34,490 bases of DNA from Mesorhizobium loti CJ3sym (GCF_000472785.1 NZ_AXAL01000043.1:1-34490); one strand, 5' to 3'. Shown: positions 8,346 to 16,411, numbered from the stretch's first letter. Numbers and translations: made by a program. Notes: generated by a model from the sequence alone, not told the origin.

Positions 8346-8740
8346 GGATTTTTCGCTTGATCGGCGGGATCTGCCACAACGAACTTGGCAATGACAGTTC
8401 GAAGCTCCTGACCGGCTTGCCCCGCTTGTGCTCTGTCGCCGCTCGTGACGGCATTTTCGGCCCGCTCGGCAGCGGCTGTGAGTTGTCGCGCCAGTCGCTT
8501 GGAGGCGTCTGAAACGTCCGCCGTTTGTAGTTGCCGATCGTAGTCGGCTAACGCTTCGGCCAAAGACCGCAACGTGGCTCCCGCATAGTGGGATGGTGCG
8601 GCGCCGGCGGTCCAACTGTCGATGACCATGATCGCTGAATTGGCGGTGGACTTGGCGTTCTGCGCCTGCTTGTCTTCAGCATCGGATGAAGAACAGGCAG
8701 CTACGCCGGCGAGCAACAAAGCCGCCAGCAGACGCGACAT
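8342..8740 (-). CDS. small lipoprotein
   Basis: This is a 132-residue predicted lipoprotein. It has a short signal peptide MSRLLAALLLAGVAAC with a lipobox ending at Cys, followed by a Ser/Asp-rich tether and an Ala-rich helical region that could form coiled coils (about residues 50-120). The open frame begins at 8776. The candidate promoter at 8811-8787 would start transcription near 8780, too close for that start, and the signal peptide begins cleanly at ATG 8740, so I prefer 8740. No strong ribosome site is visible for either. Its stop overlaps the Nramp start. I do not recognise the family; it probably sits in the periplasm on a membrane anchor. Confidence 0.72.
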   Translation of the reverse strand: MSRLLAALLLAGVAACSSSDAEDKQAQNAKSTANSAIMVIDSWTAGAAPSHYAGATLRSLAEALADYDRQLQTADVSDASKRLARQLTAAAERAENAVTSGDRAQAGQAGQELRTVIAKFVVADPADQAKNP

Positions 8741-8786
8741 GATGGTATTGGCGAACGTTACGACGCTCAGTGACATCGGATGCGTA

Positions 8787-8811
8787 AAGCATTGCGGTCG
8801 AAAAGGTTCCG
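8787..8811 (-). promoter_or_regulatory. candidate EcfG promoter of the lipoprotein-Nramp-PRC operon
   Basis: GGAAC (8811-8807, minus) is followed after 16 nt by CTTT (8790-8787). This matches the looser GGAAC-N18-TT form of the general-stress promoter but misses the G of the -10 CGTT. The position gives a leader of about 40 nt to ATG 8740. Confidence 0.4.
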
Positions 8812-9035
8812 CAAGCGTTCGGCTCAGGAACTACCCTCCCTGCTTGTGATCGTCACGTTCGCCGCGATGTCATTGCGGGCTTTGCTAACGACCGTATCCG
8901 GAGACCCGACTGCATCCTGCACGTCCTGCCGCCGAGGGGTCACTCGGCGAACGGTCGAAGAACCGCCAATCGCACGCTGTCCGTTGGCCGCCGCATTCGG
9001 GCTACACGCCTTCTTGAAGCGCGCCCGCGGCCTTT

Positions 9036-9060
9036 GGAACACACCGTGCGCAAGCTCGTT
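9036..9060 (+). promoter_or_regulatory. EcfG/RpoE2-type promoter of the Mfd-like gene (exact GGAAC-N16-CGTT)
   Basis: GGAAC at 9036-9040 and CGTT at 9057-9060 are separated by exactly 16 nt. The ATG of the helicase gene follows 29 nt after the -10, giving a leader of about 20 nt. The rest of the 8777-9089 gap shows only the oppositely directed operon promoter. Confidence 0.75.
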
Positions 9061-9089
9061 AGAAGCGGGCAACCTCGGACCGATACTTC

Positions 9090-12000
9090 ATGAAACGACA
9101 AAAAAACTCAAAACCGCCGATCGACGTGGTTGGGTCGAGCACGCTTTCAGAATCGGGTGTTCCGAGCGAAGAACACGCAAAAAGATCGCGTCGAATACCA
9201 GCTGCGGCGATTGCCGCGCGGCTGGTCCAGGCCGTACGGGATGGCGGCGCGGACGACATGATTTTCATCGCACGGAGCGAGAACCAGGCAGAAGAAGTCT
9301 CAATTTCTTTCGCGCAGTTTATGCCGGAAACGCAGGTGATTTTACTGCCGCCGTGGGACTGCCTGCCGTACGATCGTATCAAGCCATCGCGTGAAAGCAT
9401 GGGACGACGTGCAACCGCGCTTCTCGCTTTGGCCAAGCCGGCCAACACTCGTCCTCGCGTAGTGGTCATGTCCCCAGAGGCGGCGCTGCAGCGCTTTCTT
9501 CCTGCCGATGCCATTGCGAAGGCCTTCACATCCCTGGCCACCGGCGACCGCGTTGATGTTGAGGCATTTTGCGATCGCCTGCAGACTTATGGCTACCTGA
9601 TGGACGACCGGGTCGACGAGCCTGGGGAATTCGCCTTGCTTGGTCAGGGCATCGAGGTGTTTCCATCAGGAGCGCCACATCCCTATCGCATTCTAATCGA
9701 GCGTGGGGTCGTCGACAGCATTCGGTCATACAACCCTGTGTCGCAACGCACAGATGAGAGTTTCGAGAACATCATGCTCGCGCCTTCGACGGAGTTGCTG
9801 GAATGCAGCTCAGCGCCGGCTGGACCTACGGAAGCACAATGCATGGAAATGCAGATGGTCGGGGCCGGCTACAAGCTCAACACCATCTTCGAACTCTTGT
9901 CGCACGCCCGTATCGCAATGGAGCCGGCCGTGGACGAACGCTTCGACGCCGCGATCGCGTTGATCGATGACGCCCGCCGGATGCGCGACAGGCAGCAAGG
10001 CCGCAAGCCGACCTCGGAGCGCTTCTACCTGGATCGCCCGACCCTTGATAAGCACCTCGCGAAACGTCGGATGAAGCTCGATTTGCAGGGCTTGTCGCCA
10101 ACGCCGGATTTTATCGTTGAGGTCAACCCGTCAAAGGCCATGGGGAACTTTATTGCCGAACAGATCCAATGCGGTCGGCGCGTCGCCCTTGCCGGCCCTG
10201 CGGTGGACCTCGATCGAATGGTCAAGACGCTGCAACGGCATCTGACGCTTGATGTCGGCCACGCCGAAAGCTGGGCATCGGCACTGGGCGCCGAGCCCGC
10301 AACCTTGGCCAGCCTCAATGTCGATATCGATGACGGCTTTGTCGACGACAAGGCCGCTCTTGCGGTCGTATCGGCCGCCGACGTCTTCGGTACACGATTA
10401 AACCCGGGAGATCATGGAGCCCCCTCTCTCGCTCAGGAGCCAGAGTTGCGAATCGGCGACGTCGTTTTGCATGAAGGTCACGGCATCGCCGTTCTGCGAG
10501 ACCTTGAAACCGTCGAGGTCGAGGGGATCGTCACCGATACCGTACGGCTTGAATATAATGGAGGAGCCACGCTTCTGGCGCCCGTAGAGGAATTCGGCCG
10601 CATCTGGCGTTACGGGGCCGATGAAGAGGCAGTGACACTCGACAGGTTGAAAGGGGATGGCTGGGCCAAGCGCCGGGCACAGCTCGACATGGAGATTGCT
10701 GAGGCGGCAGAACAGCTTGTCAGACTGGCTGCCGAGCGTGACAGAACTGGTGCCCGAGCGTTGAAACCACCGCGTATTCCTTATGCTCGTTTCGCCGGAA
10801 GGTTCCCCTATCCGGAGACCGCCGATCAGGCCGAGGCGATTGCCGCAGTCATCGACGACCTGTCATCTGGCAAGGCGATGAACAGGTTGATTTGCGGCGA
10901 TGTTGGTTTCGGCAAGACTGAAGTGGCCTTGCGCGCTGCCGCCGTTGTCGCGTTGAATGGTTGTCAAGTCGCGGTCGTCGCACCGACTACAGTGCTGGCG
11001 CGCCAGCACTACGATACATTTTCCCGCAGATTTGAGGGCACCGAGGTGAGTGTGGCCCTTCTTTCGCGCGTCGTCAGCGAGGGCGAGTCAAGAAAGGTCA
11101 AGGCAGGGCTCGCCGACGGATCGCTTCGAGTCGTCGTTGGGACGCAGGCAATCGCGGCCAAGGACGTCACCTTTGCCGACCTCGGTCTGCTCGTTATCGA
11201 CGAGGAGCACCGCTTCGGCGTCAAACTCAAGCAAACGCTTCGCGGCCTCGGCCAGAAGCTGCACGTTCTGTCGATGAGTGCCACTCCCATACCGCGTACG
11301 CTTGCGGCAGCCATGGTTGGTGTGCAGGAAGCCAGCCTGCTTTCTACGCCACCGGCAAGGCGGCGTCCGGTGCGCACAGAACTTGCCCCATTCGATAGAG
11401 CGTCGGTCAAGACAGCACTGATCCGCGAGCATCGACGGGCTGGCCAAAGTTTCTGCGTGGTCCCACGCATTGAGGACATCGAGCCCACGCTTGCTGAACT
11501 GCGCAAATTGCTGCCCGAATTATCCGTGCTAGTGGCCCATGGCGACATGAACACCGCCGAGATGGACGACGCTATCGTGACTTTCGCCAACGGGGATGGC
11601 GACATCCTTCTGTCGACAAACATCATCGAGAATGGCCTGGATGTGCCACGGGCCAACACCATCGTCGTGTTTCGAGCAGACCGGTTCGGGATGGCTCAAC
11701 TGCACCAGTTGCGCGGCCGTGTCGGCAGGGGGCGGGTGCAAGGTTTGGCATACTTGTTAACCGAGGCTGGCAAGGACATCGCGCCGCAAACGCGCTCGCG
11801 GCTCTCGACACTGCTCGCTTTCGACCGGCTCGGTTCAGGGCTTGCCATCAGTGCCCGCGATCTCGACATGCGCGGCGCCGGCGATCTGGTTGGAGAGGAA
11901 CAAGCCGGCCACATGAAGTTGATCGGGTTGAGTCTGTATCAGCGGCTGTTGGCGCGGGCGGTCGATAAGGTGCGGGGTAATAATGACACCTCGACCCTTG

Positions 12001-12431
12001 AAACCGAGATCGAACTGCAATTCTCGGGCACGCTTCCGTTCGACTATGTTCCCGAGGCTGTGGTGCGCCTCAACCTTTATTCGCGTTTGCAACGCTTTGA
12101 GACCCTCGCTGAAATCGATGCTTTTGCCGAGGAGCTTGAAGATCGGTTTGGAAAGCCGCCACCTGAGGCGACCATGCTAATCGATTTCGCACGCCTTAAG
12201 CTTGCGGCGGTGAAGGCCGGCCTCTCCAAGATCGGCGCTGGCCCCGTTGCCATAGCCATCGAATTTACAACGCCCGGTTCCAAATCCTACAGCCGCTTGG
12301 CCCAGCGCACCGACTGCGTTCGACGTGACGGGCGGCTCATCTTTAAGCTCGCCACCCAGCCCGGGCCGGAGCGGATAGCCGCTGTTCAAGGACTGGTGCT
12401 AGACGCTTTGCAATCGGCCCATCCGGCGTGA
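9090..12431 (+). CDS. Mfd-type transcription-repair coupling factor, divergent paralogue
   Basis: This is a 1113-residue SF2 translocase with the complete Mfd architecture. The UvrB-like module covers about 45-340 (LLPPWDCLPYDRIKPS). The RNA-polymerase-interacting domain is at about 455-515 (GDVVLHEGHGIAVLRDLETV). RecG-like helicase lobes carry Walker A GDVGFGKT (K609), DEEHRFGV (704-711), SATPIPRT and the QLRGRVGRG motif. A TRCF C-terminal domain covers about 960-1090. Mfd pushes stalled RNA polymerase off DNA and recruits UvrA. This copy departs from the housekeeping alphaproteobacterial sequence at many positions, including the N-terminus and the RNA-polymerase-binding and C-terminal regions. 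An exact EcfG promoter lies just upstream. I infer a second, stress-induced Mfd; the main copy is not in this window. ATG 9090 has only a weak ribosome site. Confidence 0.88.
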   Translation: MKRQKNSKPPIDVVGSSTLSESGVPSEEHAKRSRRIPAAAIAARLVQAVRDGGADDMIFIARSENQAEEVSISFAQFMPETQVILLPPWDCLPYDRIKPSRESMGRRATALLALAKPANTRPRVVVMSPEAALQRFLPADAIAKAFTSLATGDRVDVEAFCDRLQTYGYLMDDRVDEPGEFALLGQGIEVFPSGAPHPYRILIERGVVDSIRSYNPVSQRTDESFENIMLAPSTELLECSSAPAGPTEAQCMEMQMVGAGYKLNTIFELLSHARIAMEPAVDERFDAAIALIDDARRMRDRQQGRKPTSERFYLDRPTLDKHLAKRRMKLDLQGLSPTPDFIVEVNPSKAMGNFIAEQIQCGRRVALAGPAVDLDRMVKTLQRHLTLDVGHAESWASALGAEPATLASLNVDIDDGFVDDKAALAVVSAADVFGTRLNPGDHGAPSLAQEPELRIGDVVLHEGHGIAVLRDLETVEVEGIVTDTVRLEYNGGATLLAPVEEFGRIWRYGADEEAVTLDRLKGDGWAKRRAQLDMEIAEAAEQLVRLAAERDRTGARALKPPRIPYARFAGRFPYPETADQAEAIAAVIDDLSSGKAMNRLICGDVGFGKTEVALRAAAVVALNGCQVAVVAPTTVLARQHYDTFSRRFEGTEVSVALLSRVVSEGESRKVKAGLADGSLRVVVGTQAIAAKDVTFADLGLLVIDEEHRFGVKLKQTLRGLGQKLHVLSMSATPIPRTLAAAMVGVQEASLLSTPPARRRPVRTELAPFDRASVKTALIREHRRAGQSFCVVPRIEDIEPTLAELRKLLPELSVLVAHGDMNTAEMDDAIVTFANGDGDILLSTNIIENGLDVPRANTIVVFRADRFGMAQLHQLRGRVGRGRVQGLAYLLTEAGKDIAPQTRSRLSTLLAFDRLGSGLAISARDLDMRGAGDLVGEEQAGHMKLIGLSLYQRLLARAVDKVRGNNDTSTLETEIELQFSGTLPFDYVPEAVVRLNLYSRLQRFETLAEIDAFAEELEDRFGKPPPEATMLIDFARLKLAAVKAGLSKIGAGPVAIAIEFTTPGSKSYSRLAQRTDCVRRDGRLIFKLATQPGPERIAAVQGLVLDALQSAHPA

Positions 12432-12445
12432 TCGAAACTCAACAC

Positions 12446-12500
12446 TGGCTGGGCAGGTCCACAGACGGTGCCTCGTCCCATTGAGGCGACGGGCCAGCCA
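12446..12500. terminator. nested inverted repeat between convergent genes
   Basis: TGGCTGG (12446-12452) pairs with CCAGCCA (12494-12500), and inside it GCCTC (12470-12474) pairs with GAGGC (12483-12487). It occupies the gap between the Mfd-like gene and the convergent small gene. There is no T-run on either side, so intrinsic termination is unproven. Confidence 0.25.
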
Positions 12501-12510
12501 CGGCGAACGC

Positions 12511-12759
12511 CTAGGCAGATACTGCCTTGTCCGCTGGCAAATCCGACTGTACCTGGCTTCCTTCACTGATCGATATGATACCGTGCTTGAAAAAGACCGT
12601 GTTTGTCTCCCTGCCGGAATGCTCGAGCTCTCGCGGCCTGACAGCCAGTTCGCAATAGCCTTTCGTGCTGCACTGGTCTACGAGGCTCGACAACCGGGCG
12701 TTCTCGCTGTTGGCACGAAATTGCCTCCCGTCAATCGTAGTCACCACAAATTCAATCAC
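12511..12759 (-). CDS. small conserved-looking protein of unknown function (82 aa)
   Basis: GTG at 12759 starts an 82-residue ORF with a good ribosome site: GGGAG lies 6 nt upstream. The protein opens MIEFVVTTIDGRQFRANSEN, a short beta-hairpin-like segment. It has two Cys (in DQCSTKGYCEL) and ends in an acidic, Lys-containing tail, with no signal peptide or membrane helix. I do not recognise the family. It has its own candidate stress promoter at 12882-12858 and is divergent from the DUF892 gene, so it may belong to the same response. The antisense frame at 12481-12972 overlaps it and looks like a shadow. Confidence 0.6.
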   Translation of the reverse strand: MIEFVVTTIDGRQFRANSENARLSSLVDQCSTKGYCELAVRPRELEHSGRETNTVFFKHGIISISEGSQVQSDLPADKAVSA

Positions 12760-12857
12760 CTTGTTCTCCCATCGTTGGTGAAATGTTTACTTGATTTCTC
12801 GGGTCGCTTGGCTTGCCAAACGGACCTCCCCGAGACTTCGGGTGAAGGACGATGCGT

Positions 12858-12882
12858 AACCCGCGCCGAAGCAGTTCGTTCC
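12858..12882 (-). promoter_or_regulatory. candidate EcfG promoter of the 82-aa gene
   Basis: GGAAC (12882-12878, minus), 16 nt, then GGTT (12861-12858). One base differs from CGTT. The start codon is about 98 nt downstream of the -10. The 391-nt gap 12760-13150 otherwise holds only the oppositely oriented promoter of the DUF892 gene. Confidence 0.45.
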
Positions 12883-13080
12883 CCTGCAGCGTTGGTGAAG
12901 CCCCCGTATCAGGCCCTTCGTCGTGCATCACAGCGTTCATCCATTGAAAACGCCCAGCAGCAAAGGAGTTAACGATAGCACCGAGCAGGTGCGCCGAGCA
13001 CAAAAGCCGGTCACGTTTCGCGTCGCTTTTGCAGGGCTTTTCGAGGCTAAAAAGAAAATTGATCACACCTGATTTCCGGA

Positions 13081-13105
13081 GGAACCCGGTGCGATCATCC
13101 GAGTT
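13081..13105 (+). promoter_or_regulatory. candidate EcfG promoter of the DUF892 gene
   Basis: GGAAC at 13081-13085, 16 nt, then AGTT at 13102-13105; one base differs from CGTT. It lies 45 nt upstream of the ATG. Genes of this ferritin-like family are frequent general-stress targets, which supports the call. Confidence 0.6.
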
Positions 13106-13150
13106 TGATTAGCACCCGAAGGGGTGATTTCAACCAAAGGAGATTGTCAG

Positions 13151-13681
13151 ATGGCAGCCACCAAGAAAGCCAGTGCCGGCACCAAGGGCCTCGAGGATCT
13201 GTTCCTCGACGGCCTCAAGGACATTTACTACGCCGAAAAGAAAATTCTCAAAGCCCTGCCGAAGATGGCCAAGGGCGCGGAGGACCCCCAGGTGTCCGCC
13301 GCTTTCGAGAAACATCTTGTCGAGACGGAGGGCCAGGTCGAGCGACTTGAGCAGGTGTTTGATATCCTTGGCATTCCTGCGCGCGGCAAGACCTGCCCTG
13401 CCATCGACGGCATCATCGAGGAAGGATCCGAAATCCTGGAGGAATACAAGGGTTCGACCTCGATCGACGCAGGCCTTATCGCTGCCGCGCAGGCGGTCGA
13501 GCACTATGAGATCGCGCGCTATGGCACGCTGATCGCCTGGGCGACATCGCTGGGCAAGGATGACATCGTCGAACTCCTCAACGCCACACTCGAACAGGAG
13601 AAGGCCACCGACGATGCCCTGACCTCACTCGGTGAGTCCGGTGTGAACGACAGGGCGGCCGAGCAGCAAAAAGCGGCTTGA
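13151..13681 (+). CDS. DUF892 ferritin-like protein (YciE/YciF family)
   Basis: This is a 176-residue all-helical protein of the YciE/YciF family, a ferritin-like four-helix bundle linked to stress responses. After a short Lys/Ala-rich lead it shows the family opening GLEDLFLDGLKDIYYAEKKI. Next come FEKHLVETEGQVERLEQVFDILG, a CPAIDGIIEE loop, and AAQAVEHYEIARYGTLIAWA with Glu/His positions typical of the di-metal site. It ends with the LEQEKATDDALT helix. ATG 13151 is preceded by AAGGAG at 8 nt; the open frame to 13124 has no comparable site. A stress-type promoter lies upstream and a strong hairpin downstream. It is probably a single-gene unit. Confidence 0.93.
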   Translation: MAATKKASAGTKGLEDLFLDGLKDIYYAEKKILKALPKMAKGAEDPQVSAAFEKHLVETEGQVERLEQVFDILGIPARGKTCPAIDGIIEEGSEILEEYKGSTSIDAGLIAAAQAVEHYEIARYGTLIAWATSLGKDDIVELLNATLEQEKATDDALTSLGESGVNDRAAEQQKAA

Positions 13682-13691
13682 TCCCACGCAC

Positions 13692-13727
13692 TTAAAAAAG
13701 GGCCACGTCGATATCGTCGTGGCCCTT
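13692..13727. terminator. bidirectional hairpin terminator between convergent genes
   Basis: AAGGGCCACG (13698-13707) pairs perfectly with CGTGGCCCTT (13718-13727) around a 10-nt loop. Read on the minus strand the stem is followed by a run of six T, making a good intrinsic terminator for the isochorismatase operon. On the plus strand the T-run is short, so the DUF892 transcript is served less well. Confidence 0.75.
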
Positions 13728-13741
13728 ACCGTTAGGGTCGG

Positions 13742-14359
13742 TCACCCACCAATCCAACAGTTTACAAGCTGCTCAGTGGTCGCGGTCTCGATATGCTGGC
13801 CGTAGCGATTTCCGAACAGCCCGATCATGGCATCATGGGCCTCATCCGAGGCGCTGCAGACCGCATCCTGGACCACGATGGTACGCAAGCCATAGTCTGC
13901 CGCGCCCAACACCGTCGAAAGCACGCACATATCTGTTTCGCCGCCGGTGACGATTACGGTGTCGCAGCGCCGCTGCGCCAGTAGAGTGCGAAGGCTCGAG
14001 CCAAGCCAAGGCGAATACACCGGCTTGTCTACAACTGGCGCCGGCGGCGTAAACGCTCGAAGTTCCGGGACCAAGTCCACCTTTCGCGGGCCAAGGCGCT
14101 CAAGCGTCATGTCTGCCCATCGTTCATAGTAGCGTTTCCAAGTCCCCTGCCCGGCGCCGGGCCGCCTAGCCGGTATAAACCGCGTGAAGACCAATCTCGA
14201 CGGCTGTGTGCTGCAAAGATCTACGATCCTGGGAAGCACACGGTCCATCCATGGCAACGACCATTGCGACGGTTCGCGGAACATCGCCTGCATGTCGACG
14301 CAGATGTGCACTGCGTTGCTGCCAATGGGTTCCTCGCGCAGCGTAGGGTCAGCGGCCAT
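13742..14359 (-). CDS. isochorismatase-family cysteine hydrolase
   Basis: This is a 205-residue hydrolase of the isochorismatase superfamily (nicotinamidase, isochorismatase, ureidoacrylate hydrolase types). The triad is visible: Asp22 in VDMQ, Lys112 in DKPVYS and Cys145 in GETDMCVLST. A cis-peptide-type VTGGETD segment precedes the Cys, and AADYGLRTIVVQDAVCSASDEAHD follows in the family manner. ATG 14359 is chosen because it lies 1 nt after the stop of the small upstream gene, suggesting coupled translation; the frame remains open to 14422. The substrate cannot be told from sequence. A hairpin terminator follows the stop. Confidence 0.87.
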   Translation of the reverse strand: MAADPTLREEPIGSNAVHICVDMQAMFREPSQWSLPWMDRVLPRIVDLCSTQPSRLVFTRFIPARRPGAGQGTWKRYYERWADMTLERLGPRKVDLVPELRAFTPPAPVVDKPVYSPWLGSSLRTLLAQRRCDTVIVTGGETDMCVLSTVLGAADYGLRTIVVQDAVCSASDEAHDAMIGLFGNRYGQHIETATTEQLVNCWIGG

Positions 14360-14360
14360 G

Positions 14361-14606
14361 TCAGCGCGAGGTCGAAAATTGCGACGGGGATTGCTGCGCA
14401 TCGAACGCAACACCCAGGCCATGAGCCACGGCGCTTGCGGCGATCATGTCGTCGAGCTCGCTTCTGGAAACCGGACAGGTTTTCATGACAGTCAGGACAG
14501 CCGCTGCTGCCTGCCTCACCGACACAACATCGTGCCGCTTCTTCCGCACCTCGACGTACTGCTCGATAAGCATTTTGAGACGGCGCTCCTCTACCTCGTG
14601 TGACAT
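14361..14606 (-). CDS. small protein of unknown function (81 aa), partner of the isochorismatase-like gene
   Basis: This 81-residue ORF has an excellent ribosome site, GGAGG 6 nt before ATG 14606. It has a basic, helical N-terminal half (EERRLKMLIEQYVEVRKKRHD). A central SVRQAAAAVLTVMKTCPVSRSELDDMI segment then looks like a compact helical domain. The stop is 1 nt from the hydrolase start, so the two genes form an operon. I do not recognise a family. No signal peptide or membrane helix is present. Confidence 0.7.
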   Translation of the reverse strand: MSHEVEERRLKMLIEQYVEVRKKRHDVVSVRQAAAAVLTVMKTCPVSRSELDDMIAASAVAHGLGVAFDAQQSPSQFSTSR

Positions 14607-14678
14607 CTTGATCCTCCACCCAGATCAACCGCGACCGGCGGTGCCCTTGTGGCACCCGCCGGGATTTCGATTGCTGTT

Positions 14679-14703
14679 AATTTGCGGCCCCGATCCTTGT
14701 TCC
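14679..14703 (-). promoter_or_regulatory. candidate EcfG promoter of the 81-aa/isochorismatase operon
   Basis: GGAAC (14703-14699, minus) with AATT (14682-14679) after 16 nt fits GGAAC-N18-TT but lacks the CG of the EcfG -10. It is 73 nt upstream of the start codon. No GGAAC element was found in the opposite direction for the LOV kinase. Confidence 0.35.
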
Positions 14704-14839
14704 ACCGCTCGGGCAGAAGGCGTCAACTTCGTCAACGATTGTCGCGACCAGATTGGCATCCGCAGCGAATTCGCCAACGATCGGCAACGCTTTAACGCCT
14801 CTCACGTTGAAGGTCTTAGTCGGCACCAAGGAAGCCTTA

Positions 14840-15874
14840 ATGGACGAGAAAGATCTGTCCCATATTCACGGTGATCAGCCGGCCGCGGTGACGGCGGATG
14901 CGCTGCCAGACCGCAAAGAGTTGGCGGCCACAGCGTTTCAGCGGACACGCATGCCGATGGTGGTCACCGATGCCATCCAGCAGGATTATCCTATAGTCCT
15001 GGCAAACGAAGCTTTCCTGAAACTGACAGGATACGCTGCAGAAGAGGTTCTCGGCAAAAACTGCCGGTTCCTGCAGGGTCCGGCAACATCCAAAATCGCC
15101 GTTTCCGAAATACGAGCCGCGATAAGAGAGGAGCGCGAGGCCAGTGTCGAACTCCTCAACTATCGCAAGGATGGATCGGCCTTCTGGAACCAGCTTCACT
15201 TCAGCCCAATTCACGATGACAGCGGCCGTGTTGCGTATCACTTCGGCTCCCAGATCGACCGTACAGACTATCGGAGGATTCAGTCTCTCGAAGACTCCGA
15301 GCACCGGCTTCTTCTAGAGGTAGACCATCGGGCCAACAATGTGCTTGCGCTTGTCGACAGCATCGTTCGGCTTACTCGATCGGACGACGCTGCCTTGTAT
15401 GCAGCCTCCGTACAGCGGCGTGTGCAATCTCTGGCCCGAGCCCACACTTTGCTTTCCCGACGCGGCTGGCATCACATCCCGCTACGGGAGGCCATTCGGA
15501 CTCAGATAGAGCCCTACGGGGCGACACGGGCAATTTTGAGCGGCCCGGAGATCATGCTTGCAGCTCATGCGGTCCAACCGCTTGCGTTGTTCATTCATGA
15601 GCTCGCCGTAAACGCCGCGTCGCATGGCTCGCTCTCGCAGGACACCGGGCAGGTAGCCATCAGTTGGAACGAAATTCCGCAAACCAAAGGGCTTGCGCTC
15701 GTTTGGGAAGAAACGGGAGGCCCGCCGCCTGCGGGCATCCGGAAGGCGGGCTTTGGCACTGTGATCGCCGAGGCTACCATACGGCGGCAGCTTCAAGGGT
15801 TTACCGAGCGCGAATGGTTAGATCGCGGCGTGAGAGTCATCGTAGAGGTACCTAACGTCACGAGCGAGACCTAG
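14840..15874 (+). CDS. LOV-domain HWE histidine kinase (blue-light sensor kinase)
   Basis: This is a soluble 344-residue sensor kinase. Residues about 33-140 form a LOV domain with the photoactive-cysteine motif GKNCRFLQG (Cys75), FMN-contact positions in NYRKDGSAFWNQLHFSP, and the closing FGSQID strand. The HWE transmitter follows: phospho-acceptor in LLLEVDHRANN (His163), ATP site in IHELAVNAASHGSLS, and the Trp-Glu block in LVWEETGGPPP with GFGT. There is no receiver domain. ATG 14840 has AAGGA 8 nt upstream; the upstream open frame is rejected. LOV-HWE kinases in Brucella, Rhizobium and relatives tune virulence, attachment or the general stress response through PhyR-type partners. Gene order in this window suggests the latter, as an inference. 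Confidence 0.92.
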   Translation: MDEKDLSHIHGDQPAAVTADALPDRKELAATAFQRTRMPMVVTDAIQQDYPIVLANEAFLKLTGYAAEEVLGKNCRFLQGPATSKIAVSEIRAAIREEREASVELLNYRKDGSAFWNQLHFSPIHDDSGRVAYHFGSQIDRTDYRRIQSLEDSEHRLLLEVDHRANNVLALVDSIVRLTRSDDAALYAASVQRRVQSLARAHTLLSRRGWHHIPLREAIRTQIEPYGATRAILSGPEIMLAAHAVQPLALFIHELAVNAASHGSLSQDTGQVAISWNEIPQTKGLALVWEETGGPPPAGIRKAGFGTVIAEATIRRQLQGFTEREWLDRGVRVIVEVPNVTSET

Positions 15875-15974
15875 CAACCCGTTCGGGCCATTCGGTGGTT
15901 ACTATAAGAATTCGGGTTTCGCTCGTCGCGACAATTTCCAGGACGCCGCCTGCCGGCCACACCCCTAGGCCAAC

Positions 15975-16170
15975 TTATGAGGCATCGGCGCTGAATCAGC
16001 CCCCAAGCTGAAGGCGATCGGCGCGGTGACCGTCGGGCAACTACGCGCCCAGAAAGGGCATCGCCATGCGCAGCTTCGGCGCCCAGTGACCTCGCTGGTC
16101 GAGATGCAGCAGGCCGTGGCGGCTTGCGCCATCCGCGCTGCCGAGAAACTGCGGCGCCACAAACATCGCA
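15975..16170 (+). pseudogene. umuC-type Y-family DNA polymerase remnant
   Basis: The translation at 15981-16040 reads GIG-x5-KLKAIGAVTVGQLRA, the helix-hairpin-helix segment of UmuC-like polymerases. A TGA sits directly before GIG, where the family usually has Trp. About 15 nt later a shifted frame gives KGIAMRSFG, the start of the little-finger domain. The first frame resumes with PVTSLVEMQQAVAACAIRAAEKLRRH, the next family block. The catalytic palm is absent and the segment between the two blocks is deleted, so this is a decayed fragment of about 65 codons. It fills the otherwise empty 15875-16380 stretch. No imuA, imuB or dnaE2 is nearby. Confidence 0.6.
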
Positions 16171-16386
16171 TAGCTTCACGATACGATGGGATGAACTCCC
16201 GGAGATGGCCGCCCGGTAGGGCATAGGGCGTGAAACCAGTTGCGGCCATTGAAGTTCATGGTGGCCGCAGACCGGGCCAGCTAAAAAGCGGACGAATGGA
16301 TCTGACTCTGAACCATAAGTGCGGGCGCAAATCTAGAAGATCTGATCCGCCTGCTCATCGCCTTACGAAAATACCGACTGGACCAC

Positions 16387-16411
16387 GGAACTGCTGTCAA
16401 ACCGCAAAGTT
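16387..16411 (+). promoter_or_regulatory. candidate EcfG promoter of the molybdoenzyme-oxidase cluster
   Basis: GGAAC at 16387-16391, 16 nt, AGTT at 16408-16411; one base off CGTT. It lies 77 nt before the ATG of the molybdoenzyme gene. The whole downstream cluster to 24574 is co-directional with overlaps, so this could drive all of it. Confidence 0.5.

Noticed and set aside
7575..8360. 261-codon open frame on the plus strand
   Set aside because: Antisense to the Nramp-like gene; its His/Gln/Glu-rich composition is what the complement of a membrane protein gives.
12481..12972. 163-codon plus-strand ORF after the Mfd-like gene
   Set aside because: The opposite strand has an 82-aa ORF with a better ribosome site and promoter; this frame has neither.
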